A DNA stretch of 64,000 bases from Coralloluteibacterium stylophorae (lineage in GTDB: Bacteria > Pseudomonadota > Gammaproteobacteria > Xanthomonadales > Xanthomonadaceae): assembly GCF_018122625.2 (NCBI RefSeq), contig NZ_JAGQFT020000006.1, positions 1 to 64,000 on the forward strand, read 5' to 3'. Position numbers and translations under genes: made by a program. The notes under the pieces were generated by a model. It made no database searches and had not been told where the DNA came from. It was given only the letters and a program-made list of their open reading frames with translations. Position 1 is the stretch's first letter, and every line of letters starts with the position of its first letter. Shown here piece after piece: positions 54,794-63,128 of the stretch.

Positions 54794-57745
54794 TCAGAAG
54801 CCGTAGCGGAACGAGGCCGAGAGCATGCGCGCGTCGCCGCGCTGGCCGAAGCGATGGTCGTAGTCCATCTGCAGCCAGGCGCTGCGTGCCAGCGGCATCG
54901 ACAGGCCGAAGCCGACGAGCCCGCCGTACTCGGCGAGACCGACGCCGGTCAGCGGCTGCCAGTCGTCGACGCCGGTGAAGCTGGCATCGAAGACCTCGCC
55001 GCGCGCGTCCAGCGTCTCCTGCCACTGCGCACGCACGTCGAGCGTGAGCGGCCGCCCGCTGGCCAGGCGCAGGGTGCGGTCGCCGCGGACGCCGGCGATG
55101 GCCTGCCAGCGATCGGCGAAGCCGGCGTCGCTGCGCAGCCCGAAGCCGCTGCCGTCGGCCTCGCTGAAGCCGTCGCGCTCCACCCGCGCGTACTGCGCGC
55201 CCACGAACGGCGTCAGCGCCATGCCGCCCAGATGGGTGCGCATGCCGGTCTCGGCGTACAGGCTGGAGAAGTGCCCGCCGTACTCGGTCCAGACGCTGTC
55301 GACGTCCGCGCCCAGCTGCAGCATGCGGCGCACGTCCTGGTCGAAGCGGCCCGCGCCGATGCTGCCCTGCGCGTACCAGGCATCGCCGACCGCGCCGAGG
55401 TAGGCCATCGCCGTGCTGCTGCGGTTGCGGTTGCGGTCGAAGCCGCCGTCGATGCGTGCATCGCCGTCGCTGCGTCCGAAGCTGAACCCGGCGACGCCGT
55501 TGCGGCCGAAGCGCACGTCGTTGCCGACCAGCCAGCCGTCGAGGTCGAAATCCAGGCCGGCGAGTCCGGCCTGGCTCCAGCCGCCGTGCATCCCGAGGCG
55601 GTCGCTCCAGGCGCCGGCGAGGCGCGCATCGTCGAGCAGGGCGTCGAAGCGCGACGAGAGCGCACGCTGGTTGGCGTCGATGCCCTCGAACGCCAGGGCG
55701 GCACTGGCCGCGTGCACCTGTCCGGAGAGGCTCTGCAGCGTGGCCTCGGCCATGGCGGCCGAGCTGGCGCCCTGGATCGCCCCCGCCGCGCCCAGGAAGC
55801 CCTCCGGCAGCGAGCGCCCCCCTTCCGCGGCGAGCATCGTGTCGATGCTGCGGAAGGCGTTCTCGACGCGCTGCGCGGTCGGCAGCGAGGCCTGCTGGAT
55901 CCGGCCGCTCGCGGCGAGCCCCGTGGCGCTGAAGGTGGTGACCAGCAGGCCGACCGCATTGGTGTCGTAGACGATGCTGGCATTGAGGAAGATGCCGTCG
56001 GCGCGGGTCAGCTCGCTGAAGATCCCGTCGACGCCACCGTCCGCGGTCAGCACCGGCACCAGCCCCGCCGGGGTGTAGCCCTCCTTGGCGCCGAGAACAT
56101 GAAGCTCGCCGCCCTCGATCGTGGCGGTGCCGCCGACCTCGAGCACATAGCCCAGCTCGACCGCGAGCCGCGCGTCGGCGCCGTGGAGGTAATCGCCCTC
56201 GATCGTGAACAACACCTCCGACTCCGCGGAGGCGTCCTCGTCCGCGCCACCGATGCCGAGCACGCCGGCGTTGACCACGTCGCCGGCGACGGTGCCGAAG
56301 CCGGTCAGGCCCCCGAATTCGCCGACGCTCACGTCCGATGCGGCAAGCGTGCCGTCGATGGCGAGCAGGCCTTCCTCGATCGTGGTCGCGCCGGTGTAGG
56401 TGTTGTCGCCGGTCAGCACCAGCACGCCGTCGCCGCGCTTGACCAGGCCGCCCTCGCCGCTGATGTCGTTGTCCCAGTAGGCGATGCCGCCGGGCTCGAA
56501 CGTCTCGGCGCCGTCGAAGTCGGCGACCACGTCGCCCCAGTCGAAGCGCGCGGGTCCCAGTACCGCGGCACCGACGTCGAGCAGGCCGTGGCCGAACGTC
56601 GCGTCCACGCCCGGGTCGCCGATGTCCTGCGCGGTGCCGAGCAGGGTCTGACGGACCAGGTCGTTGTCGAACCAGGGGAAGGCCTCCCACACCATCGCCG
56701 CGGCACCCGAGACCTGCGGCGCCGCGAACGAGGTGCCGCCGACGATCCAGTAGGTGGTGTCCCCGTCGATGGCGGTTTCGTCCTCGTCGATCACGATCAC
56801 CTCGCCCGGCGCGACCAGGCAGTAGTCCATCGCGATGCCGCAGGCATTGGAGTAGTCGGAGAGCTGGTAGGTCTCGTCGGCGGCCCAGGCCACGCTGTCG
56901 AGCGCCGCGACCGTGAGCCAGCCGCGCTCCAATGCCGCCGCAGCGGCACCGCCCTTGCTCGGCAGCGCCGCCGAATCGCTGGGGTCAGCCATGCCGGAGT
57001 TGCCGGTCGCGAAGACCACCAGGCCGTCGTTGGCGAAGATGAAGTCCTCGTAGGCCGCGGCGAAGCGGTCGGTGGTGGCCTGCGAGTCCCAGTACAGGCC
57101 GCCCCAGGAATTGTTCATCACCCGCACGTCCGCGGCGATCAGGTCGGCGTGCACCTGGGCCAGGAACTCGGGCGTGCCGTCGTTCTCGGGCACCTCGTTG
57201 CCCTCGCCGCTGCCGTCGTCCTCCGGCGGCTCGTCGTTGATCACGCGCGCGGACACGATCTCGGCGCCGGGCGCGACGCCGCCGGGCCAGCCGCCCGCCA
57301 CGTCGGCACCGGCCATGATCTGCGAGACCCAGGTGCCGTGCCCGTCGGCGTCGTCGACGGAGAGATCGTTGCTGGACGGGTCGACGTAGACGTAATGCTC
57401 GACCACGCGCCCGTCCAGGGCCACGTGGTTGCGGTTGACGCCGGTATCGATGACGCCGGTGACCACGCCGGCGCCGGTGAAGCCCGCCGCCTGCGCCACG
57501 TCGGCCCGGGTGGCGTCGAGGTGCACGTCCACCGGCGGCTCGTCCGCGCCGGGGTCCGGATTGGGTTCCGGATCGGGCTCCGGCTCCGGTGGGATGGTGG
57601 GCGGCTCCTCCACCGGCGGCGGATCCTCGTCGCGCGTGTTCGAACCGCCACCCCCACAGGCGCCAAGGCCCAGGCTCAGTACCAGTGCCACCGCCGCCGC
57701 CAGCGCGGTGCGCCGGGTCGCCATCGCTTCCACGTACATGTCCAT
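54794..57745 (-). CDS. subtilisin-like (S8) autotransporter protease
   Basis: The start is ATG 57745 or one of two further ATGs (57739, 57724). The product has 983 residues or slightly fewer. A lipoprotein-like signal ends LGLGACGGGG. A Pro/Glu-rich stretch (about 40-70) precedes an S8 catalytic domain with Asp (VVTGVIDTGVNRNH), His (DADGHGTWVSQIMAG) and Ser (GGTSFAAPQVSGAAAM). A passenger with an autotransporter repeat (LVLTGDNTYTGATTIEEGLL) follows. About residues 700-983 form an autotransporter beta-barrel ending SFRYGF. It would be exposed at the cell surface. The lipobox plus autotransporter barrel is unusual. Confidence 0.93.
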   Translation of the reverse strand: MDMYVEAMATRRTALAAAVALVLSLGLGACGGGGSNTRDEDPPPVEEPPTIPPEPEPDPEPNPDPGADEPPVDVHLDATRADVAQAAGFTGAGVVTGVIDTGVNRNHVALDGRVVEHYVYVDPSSNDLSVDDADGHGTWVSQIMAGADVAGGWPGGVAPGAEIVSARVINDEPPEDDGSGEGNEVPENDGTPEFLAQVHADLIAADVRVMNNSWGGLYWDSQATTDRFAAAYEDFIFANDGLVVFATGNSGMADPSDSAALPSKGGAAAAALERGWLTVAALDSVAWAADETYQLSDYSNACGIAMDYCLVAPGEVIVIDEDETAIDGDTTYWIVGGTSFAAPQVSGAAAMVWEAFPWFDNDLVRQTLLGTAQDIGDPGVDATFGHGLLDVGAAVLGPARFDWGDVVADFDGAETFEPGGIAYWDNDISGEGGLVKRGDGVLVLTGDNTYTGATTIEEGLLAIDGTLAASDVSVGEFGGLTGFGTVAGDVVNAGVLGIGGADEDASAESEVLFTIEGDYLHGADARLAVELGYVLEVGGTATIEGGELHVLGAKEGYTPAGLVPVLTADGGVDGIFSELTRADGIFLNASIVYDTNAVGLLVTTFSATGLAASGRIQQASLPTAQRVENAFRSIDTMLAAEGGRSLPEGFLGAAGAIQGASSAAMAEATLQSLSGQVHAASAALAFEGIDANQRALSSRFDALLDDARLAGAWSDRLGMHGGWSQAGLAGLDFDLDGWLVGNDVRFGRNGVAGFSFGRSDGDARIDGGFDRNRNRSSTAMAYLGAVGDAWYAQGSIGAGRFDQDVRRMLQLGADVDSVWTEYGGHFSSLYAETGMRTHLGGMALTPFVGAQYARVERDGFSEADGSGFGLRSDAGFADRWQAIAGVRGDRTLRLASGRPLTLDVRAQWQETLDARGEVFDASFTGVDDWQPLTGVGLAEYGGLVGFGLSMPLARSAWLQMDYDHRFGQRGDARMLSASFRYGF

Positions 57746-57831
57746 GTCCCCGCGAGTCAGGTGCCGCCGGCGCGTTGCGCCGGCATTCAGGCGGTTGTAC
57801 CGCGCCTCGCGTGAAGCCGTAAACCACCCGT

Positions 57832-58569
57832 TCAGGATGCCGCGCCGCCCGCGGCGGTGCCCGGGAGGCGTCCGCGGGCTGCGGCGTCGCCTCTGCGTGA
57901 ACGGGGCGCATGGCGTCGGGTCAGTGCCACCCGGGCCGCCAGCCCCACCGCGAGCGGCAGCAGCCACATCAGCCACTCGAACCGGGCCTGGTCGAGTTCC
58001 GGCAGCAGGCGCGCCAGGCCGATGCCGAAGAACGCGATATGGGTGGCGATGCCGTTGCCCACCATCGCGCCGAGGTGCTCGCGCAGCCACCAGCGTGCGT
58101 CGGAAGGCGCGCGTCGGCTCTGCCGCAGCATCAGTCCGCCGCCGGTCAATCCGACGCTGGAGAAGGCCATGAGCACGGCACTGCCGACCTCCCAGCCGAC
58201 CGCCAGCACCACCAGCGCGCCGGCCACGTTGAGGGCGCCGACGGTCGCATGGGCACGGCCGGTGTAGGCGGCGACCTCGCGCTTGAGGCGTACGGCGCGC
58301 CACGCGTTCCAGCAGCCGGTGGCGACCAGGAGCACCAGGTAGGCGAAGAAGGTCGCGGTGACCGTCCGGCCGTCGAGCAGGAACTTGAGGGTCATCGGCA
58401 CCGCGGTGAGGGTGATGACCGCCATCGCGCCGAGGTAGGCGCGTCCGCTCCAGCGGTGCAGCCGGCCGCCCTTGCGCGCCAGGCCCGCGCCCCAGTAGGT
58501 CGCCAGCGCGGCGGTTCCCGCCGCGACGTGCAGCAGCACCACGATCCGGTACAGGTCGATCGATTGCAT
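57832..58569 (-). CDS. DUF2306-like membrane protein
   Basis: The 245-residue protein has about seven hydrophobic segments. HVAAGTAALATYWGAGLARKGGRLHRWSGRAYLGAM near the N-terminus is typical of DUF2306-type proteins, as are the two His residues of HR and H. The C-terminal tail is basic (RRHAPRSRRG). The function is unknown. It is transcribed away from the DesK/DesR-type genes, and a palindrome lies between them. Confidence 0.75.
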   Translation of the reverse strand: MQSIDLYRIVVLLHVAAGTAALATYWGAGLARKGGRLHRWSGRAYLGAMAVITLTAVPMTLKFLLDGRTVTATFFAYLVLLVATGCWNAWRAVRLKREVAAYTGRAHATVGALNVAGALVVLAVGWEVGSAVLMAFSSVGLTGGGLMLRQSRRAPSDARWWLREHLGAMVGNGIATHIAFFGIGLARLLPELDQARFEWLMWLLPLAVGLAARVALTRRHAPRSRRGDAAARGRLPGTAAGGAAS

Positions 58570-58659
58570 CAGCGCTCTCCCGGCGAAGGTATCGTCGCCC
58601 CGGCGCAGAGGCTGCGCCGGTGGCCGCTGCCGGGCAGGAGCGGATCGTCACCGGCAGCG

Positions 58660-58675
58660 GGTGCCGAAAGTCACC
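58660..58675. promoter_or_regulatory. candidate response-regulator palindrome in the divergent promoter region
   Basis: GGTGCCGAAAGTCACC is a near-perfect 16-base inverted repeat in the 176-base gap between the DUF2306-like gene and the histidine-kinase gene. It lies 71 bases before the kinase start. The symmetry and spacing suit a LuxR-type response-regulator site, possibly for self-regulation. A related palindrome precedes tldD copy 1. Confidence 0.45.
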
Positions 58676-58745
58676 ACCTGCCCCGCCGCTCCCGCAGGGA
58701 GCGATGGCGCCGCCTAGACTCGCGGCAGCCGAACCGGAGCAGCCC

Positions 58746-59970
58746 ATGCCGTCGACTCCCGCCATCCCGCCGCAGCCGTCGGTGCCGGAGCGTCTCGCAC
58801 CCTGGACGCGCCGGGATCGCGTGGACCTGCGGACACGGCTGCGCGCCCCGCTCAACGTCGCCGGCTACGTCACCTGGGCGGCGATCGCCGCGCGCATGCT
58901 GCTCGCCCTGCACGCGCGCGCGCCGGATGCGCTGATCGCCGGCATCGCCTGCCTGGGCGCATGGCTGGCGCTGTTCCTCGCCCGCATCGTGCTCGAAGGC
59001 CGCGCCCCCCCCGCGCGGCCGCCCGATGGTCGTCGTGGTGCTGCTGCAGGGTGCGGTGACGCTGGCGACGATCCTGCTGCCGCAGGGCTTCATCGCGGTG
59101 GCGCTGCTGATCGTGGTCGCGGCGCAGCTGTTCGTGCTCGTGCCGGTACGCGCGGCGATCGCGTGGATGCTCGCCTTCAACGTCGCCGTGGCGCTGGCGA
59201 TGCAGCCGCACACCGGCGGGACGATGCGGCTGCTGCTGGAAATGCTGCCGCTGGTCGGCTTCCAGACCTTCGCCGCGATGACCGCCTACTACGCCAGCAG
59301 CGCCGAGCGCAGCCGCGACGCCGCGGACCGCATCAATGCCGAACTGCTGGCGACGCGGGCCCTGCTCGAGGAGAGCGCGCGCGGCGAGGAGCGCCTGCGC
59401 CTGTCGCGCGAACTGCACGACGTCGCCGGCCACACGCTGACCGCGCTCAAGCTCAACCTGCGGCGGCTGGCGCGCGACCCGGCCTGCGCCGGACACGAGG
59501 CCGTGGCGCTGGGCACGCGGCTGGCCGACGAGCTCCTCGACGACATCCGCGCGGTGGTCGGCCAGCTGCGCCGCCACGACGGCATCGGCCTGCGCGGCGC
59601 GCTCGAGGCCCTGGCGCGGCAGACGCCGGGCGTGACCGTCCGCATCGCCATGGACGACGAGCTCCGTGCGGACGGCGTCGGCGCCGCCGAGGCGCTGCTG
59701 CGCACGGCACAGGAAGCCATCACCAACGCGCTGCGGCACGGCGGCGCCGGCACGATCGAGATCCGCTGCACGCGGACCGCTGGCGCCATCGAACTGGAGG
59801 TCGTGGACGACGGTGCGGGCGCGCCGTCGATCCGTCCAGGCAATGGCCTGCGCGGCATGCGCGAGCGCGTCGAGGCGCTCGACGGACGGCTCGAGGTGAC
59901 GCCACGCCAACCACGCGGCGTGCGGGTGCGCGCCGTGGTGCCGGCGCGCACGCCGGGAGCGTCGGCATGA
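58746..59970 (+). pseudogene. DesK/LiaS-type sensor histidine kinase, frame broken at a C8 run
   Basis: The first part (58746 to about 59010) reads MPSTPAIPPQPSVPERLAPW and two membrane helices. The frame then shifts at eight C residues (59005-59012). The second part, from about 59013 to 59970, continues with more membrane helices, the HisKA_3 motif RLSRELHDVAGHTLTALKLN, the N-box TAQEAITNALRHGG and VDDGAGAP / GNGLRGMRERV. Deleting one C restores one continuous frame of about 407 residues. This could be a sequencing error, phase variation or a true mutation. A GGAG precedes ATG 58746. The stop overlaps the regulator start. Confidence 0.85.
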
Positions 59971-60602
59971 GCGGGCGCGTGCGGGTCGCCCTGGTCGACG
60001 ACCAGGCGCTGGTCCTGCGCGGGCTGGCCGCGCTGCTGGCGGACATGGGGATCGAGGTCGCGCTGGAGAGCGCCGACGCCGCACTGGTTCCGGGGGCGCT
60101 GGCGCGGCGTCCGGTCGACGTGGTGCTGAGCGACGTGCGCATGCCCGGCACGGACGGGATCGCCCTGATCCGGGCACTGCGCGAGCGCGGCGACGCCACC
60201 CCGGTGATCCTGCTCACCACCTTCGACGACAGCAGCCTGATGCTCGCCGCGGTCGAGGCCGGCGCGCAGGGCTTCCTGCTGAAGGACGCATCGCCGGAGG
60301 ATCTCGCCGATGCGATCGCACGCGTCGCCCGCGGCGAGACCCTGCTGCAGCCGGTGAGCCTGGGACCGGTGCGCGCGTGGCAGACGGCGGCAGCGCCGGC
60401 GCTCGGCGCGGTGCGCCTGAGCGAGCGCGAGATCGGCATCCTGCGCCTGGTCGCCGGCGGCTACTCCAACAAGGAGATCGGCCGCAGCCTGCACCTCGCC
60501 GAGGGCACGGTGAAGAACTACATCTCGGAGCTGCTGCTCAAGCTCGACTGCCGCGACCGCACCCACGCGGTGCTGAAGGCGATCACGCAGCGGTTGATCT
60601 GA
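59967..60602 (+). CDS. NarL/FixJ-family response regulator (DesR-like)
   Basis: The 211-residue protein starts at ATG 59967, overlapping the kinase stop (ATGA). The receiver domain has the phospho-acceptor Asp in VVLSDVRMPGTDG and the Lys in FLLKDASPEDL. A C-terminal LuxR-type helix-turn-helix follows: LSEREIGILRLVAGGYSNKEIGRSLHLAEGTVKNYISELLLKL. It should act as a DNA-binding partner of the kinase encoded just before. The palindrome at 58660-58675 is a possible target. Confidence 0.95.
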   Translation: MSGRVRVALVDDQALVLRGLAALLADMGIEVALESADAALVPGALARRPVDVVLSDVRMPGTDGIALIRALRERGDATPVILLTTFDDSSLMLAAVEAGAQGFLLKDASPEDLADAIARVARGETLLQPVSLGPVRAWQTAAAPALGAVRLSEREIGILRLVAGGYSNKEIGRSLHLAEGTVKNYISELLLKLDCRDRTHAVLKAITQRLI

Positions 60603-60944
60603 GCGGCGGGAGCCGGAGCCGGAAGCCGGGAATCGGGAATCGGGAATCGGGAATCGGGACCTGGAGAGTGGTCCGGGCCTGGGCGGCGCAGCGGCGCCGG
60701 GTCGATCACGCGGATGGTCCACGGGCGACAGGCTCATGCGGAGCGAGCGAGCCGCGACGTCTCCAGACCACGGGGTCCCGGTTCCCGATTCCCGATTCCC
60801 ATTGCCGAGGCCCGGCCCCGGACGCGCCCCACCCGCAATCGCCCCTTGGTCCCTCGCGGCCGGCTGCGCCGGCCCGGCATAATGGCCCGATTCCCTCACA
60901 CCGCCGGCGCGGGTGACGCGCCGCGGACCAGCACGGAGTTCCGC
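60603..60944. repeat. intergenic region with inverted heptamer arrays
   Basis: This 342-base gap between the response regulator and the thiolase has no gene. Left of centre, 60627-60663 reads GCCGGGAATCGGGAATCGGG with further copies ending CGGGACCTG. Right of centre, 60773-60810 reads GGGGTCCCGGTTCCCGATTC and further inverted units. The two arrays face each other across about 110 bases, in the same nested layout as between the tldD copies. Near 60876 a CATAAT string might be a -10 of the thiolase gene, without a clear -35. Confidence 0.75.
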
Positions 60945-62117
60945 ATGAACAACGTCGTCATCGCCGGCGCCAAGCGCACCGCCATCGGATCCTTCCAGGG
61001 CCAGTTCACCGGCGTGCCCTCGCCCGTCCTCGGCGCCACCGCCATCCGCGCGGCGCTGGCGCAGTCCGGCGTCCCGGCCGCCGAGGTCAACGAGGTGATC
61101 ATGGGTTGCGTGCTGCCGGCCAACCTCGGGCAGGCGCCGGCGCGCCAGGCGGCGATCGGCGCCGGCCTGCCCGTCTCCACCGGCGCCTCCACCCTGAACA
61201 AGGTCTGCGGCTCCGGGATGAAGGCGATCATGCTCGGCGTCGACCTGATCCGCGCCGGTTCGGCCGAGATCGTGGTGGCCGGCGGCATGGAGTCGATGAC
61301 CAACGCGCCGCACATGCTCAACGCCCGCGCCGGCGTCCGCTACGGCGACGGCAAGCTGGTCGACCACATGGCCTTCGACGGCCTGACCGACGCCTACAAG
61401 GGCGAGGCCATGGGCGTCTACGGCGAGGCCTGCGCCGACAAGTACTGCTTCACCCGCGAGCAGCAGGACGCCTATGCCATCGCCTCGGTGCAGCGCGCGC
61501 TGGCGGCGCAGCAGTCCGGCGCCTTCGACGACGAGATCGTCCCGGTCACCGTCAGCACCCGCAAGGGCGAGGCCGAGTTCGCCAGCGACGAACAGCCCGG
61601 ACGCTCCAGCGTCGAGAAGATCCCGACCCTGCGCGCGGCCTTCCGCAAGGACGGCACCATCACCGCGGCCAGTTCCTCGAGCATTTCCGACGGCGCCGCG
61701 GCGACCGTCCTGATGGCCGAGGAGGACGCGAAGGCGCGCGGCATCGAGCCGCTGGCGCGCATCGTCGCGCACGCCACCCATTCGCAGGAGCCGGAGTGGT
61801 TCACCACCGCGCCGGTGGGCGCGATCGGCAAGGTGCTGGACAAGGCCGGCTGGACGATCGACGACGTCGACCTGTTCGAGATCAACGAGGCCTTCGCGGT
61901 GGTCGCGATGACGCCGATGAAGGAGCTCGGCATCCCGCACGAGAAGCTCAACGTGCATGGCGGCGCCTGCGCGCTCGGGCACCCGATCGGTGCCTCCGGT
62001 GCGCGCCTGGTGGTGACGCTGGCCTACGCGATGAAGCTGCGCGGCGCGCGGCGCGGCATCGCCACGCTGTGCATCGGCGGCGGCGAGGCAACGGCGATCG
62101 CCATCGAGGCGATCTGA
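60945..62117 (+). CDS. acetyl-CoA acetyltransferase (thiolase)
   Basis: From ATG 60945, with GGAG seven bases upstream, the protein has 390 residues. Thiolase motifs are LNKVCGSGMKAI with the nucleophilic Cys88, GGMESMTNAPHML, NEAFAVV, GGACALGHPIGASGAR with the catalytic His, and the late Cys in LCIGGGEATA. It condenses or cleaves acetoacetyl-CoA. In leucine catabolism it would split acetoacetyl-CoA to acetyl-CoA, but biosynthetic use is also possible. Confidence 0.95.
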   Translation: MNNVVIAGAKRTAIGSFQGQFTGVPSPVLGATAIRAALAQSGVPAAEVNEVIMGCVLPANLGQAPARQAAIGAGLPVSTGASTLNKVCGSGMKAIMLGVDLIRAGSAEIVVAGGMESMTNAPHMLNARAGVRYGDGKLVDHMAFDGLTDAYKGEAMGVYGEACADKYCFTREQQDAYAIASVQRALAAQQSGAFDDEIVPVTVSTRKGEAEFASDEQPGRSSVEKIPTLRAAFRKDGTITAASSSSISDGAAATVLMAEEDAKARGIEPLARIVAHATHSQEPEWFTTAPVGAIGKVLDKAGWTIDDVDLFEINEAFAVVAMTPMKELGIPHEKLNVHGGACALGHPIGASGARLVVTLAYAMKLRGARRGIATLCIGGGEATAIAIEAI

Positions 62118-62145
62118 GGCATGACCTTCGACGCTTGACACTCCC

Positions 62146-62173
62146 TTGACACGGCGTGAAGGCCGCCCATGAT
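62146..62173 (+). promoter_or_regulatory. candidate sigma70 promoter of the Ala-rich lipoprotein
   Basis: TTGACA (62146-62151) and CATGAT (62168-62173) are separated by 16 bases, giving 6/6 and 4/6 matches. A second TTGACA lies at 62135-62140. The downstream gene starts about 47 bases after the -10. The element follows the thiolase stop. Confidence 0.55.
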
Positions 62174-62220
62174 GTGCGGGCGCCTTCACGCGCTTCATCC
62201 ACCCATTCAAAGGATGTCCC

Positions 62221-62598
62221 ATGTCGATCAACAAGACCCTGCTCGCCCTGGCCATGGGCTTCGCCCTGGCTGCCTGCAGCAACGAGCAGCAGGCCCAGAA
62301 CGCGGCGGAAGACGCCGCCGAGTCCGCCGCTGAGGCGCAGCAGGCCGCCACCGAGGCCGCCGCCTCCGAGGGCGCCGTCGCCGCCGACGCCGCCGCGACC
62401 GCCGCCGACCAGGCCGAGGCCGCCGCCGAGCAGGCCGCCGCCGAAGCCGAGCAGGCCGAGCGCACCACCGACGGTGCCGTCGAGGACACCGCCGCCGACG
62501 CCGCGCAGGAAGCGGCCGACGCCGCCGAGGATGCCGCCGACACGGCCGAGGACGCCGCCGACGGCGACGTCGAGGAGCCGGTGCACGAAGGCCACTGA
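62221..62598 (+). CDS. Ala/Glu-rich lipoprotein
   Basis: The 125-residue protein begins MSINKTLLALAMGFALAACS, with lipobox LAAC. The mature part is almost entirely Ala, Glu, Asp and Gln in helical repeats (AAEDAAESAAEAQQAATEAA and similar) and should form a long amphipathic or coiled-coil helix. It ends in an acidic DGDVEEPVHEGH tail. Such small lipoproteins can span the periplasm, as Lpp does, but the repeat here is not of Lpp type. The gene has its own promoter and terminator. Confidence 0.8.
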   Translation: MSINKTLLALAMGFALAACSNEQQAQNAAEDAAESAAEAQQAATEAAASEGAVAADAAATAADQAEAAAEQAAAEAEQAERTTDGAVEDTAADAAQEAADAAEDAADTAEDAADGDVEEPVHEGH

Positions 62599-62620
62599 GC
62601 CGACGTCCGGCAGCACCCGG

Positions 62621-62654
62621 AAACCGCCGCACTTCGGTGCGGCGGTTTCTTTTT
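62621..62654 (+). terminator. intrinsic terminator after the Ala-rich lipoprotein
   Basis: A perfect 12-bp stem (62621-62632 with 62637-62648) has a TTCG tetraloop and is followed by CTTTTT. This is a textbook Rho-independent terminator 22 bases after the stop. Confidence 0.95.
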
Positions 62655-62738
62655 GGCGCCTGGACGGCGCCGCGTTCACGGCGGTTGGATGCGCCCGGCT
62701 CCTAGAGTGGATCCTCATCCCTCCACCCGAGGACAGCC

Positions 62739-63047
62739 ATGAAGACTCCGCACATCCTGTTCGCCTCCGCACTGGCTCTTGCCGCCACCCAGCTCGCCGC
62801 CTGCCACGCCGACACGCCCGAGGGCGAGGCGCGCGAGGCGCAGGCCGAACGGTCGTGGGAAGAGGCGGGTGCCGAGGTGCGCCAGGCCGCCTCGGCCACC
62901 GGTGAGGCGATCGGGGACAGCACCCGCACCGCCGCCGAGCGCACCGGTGCCGCCATGCAGGAGGCCGGCCAGGACCTCGAGCACGCGGCGGCGCACGACG
63001 ACGACGAGGTGCCGCCGGCCGACGCCGAACCGCCGCGCGGCGATTGA
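62739..63047 (+). CDS. small lipoprotein with acidic, helical mature part
   Basis: The 102-residue protein begins MKTPHILFASALALAATQLA and the lipobox is LAAC. A GAGGA ribosome site precedes ATG 62739. The mature part (SWEEAGAEVRQAASATGEAIGDSTRTAAERTGAAMQEAGQDLEHAAA) is helical with heptad-like Ala positions, and the tail is Asp/Glu/Pro-rich. It resembles the neighbouring Ala-rich lipoprotein in composition but not in sequence. The function is unknown. Confidence 0.7.
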   Translation: MKTPHILFASALALAATQLAACHADTPEGEAREAQAERSWEEAGAEVRQAASATGEAIGDSTRTAAERTGAAMQEAGQDLEHAAAHDDDEVPPADAEPPRGD

Positions 63048-63128
63048 CCGCCGATGTGATGCGGCGCGGCTAGGTCGTGCCGCGGGCGGTCCGTACACTG
63101 CGGCGTTCCGCCCGCTCCCGCCGCATCC

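Noticed and set aside
58620-60602. A 660-residue frame joining the kinase N-terminus to the response regulator
   Set aside because: The middle part is an out-of-frame reading of the kinase core. The regulator has its own start at 59967.
52180-63096. CCGTACACT strings before leucine dehydrogenase (about 52182) and before liuB (about 63090) as a shared promoter
   Set aside because: TACACT could be a -10 box, but no fitting -35 was found in either place, and the distances to the start codons differ widely.
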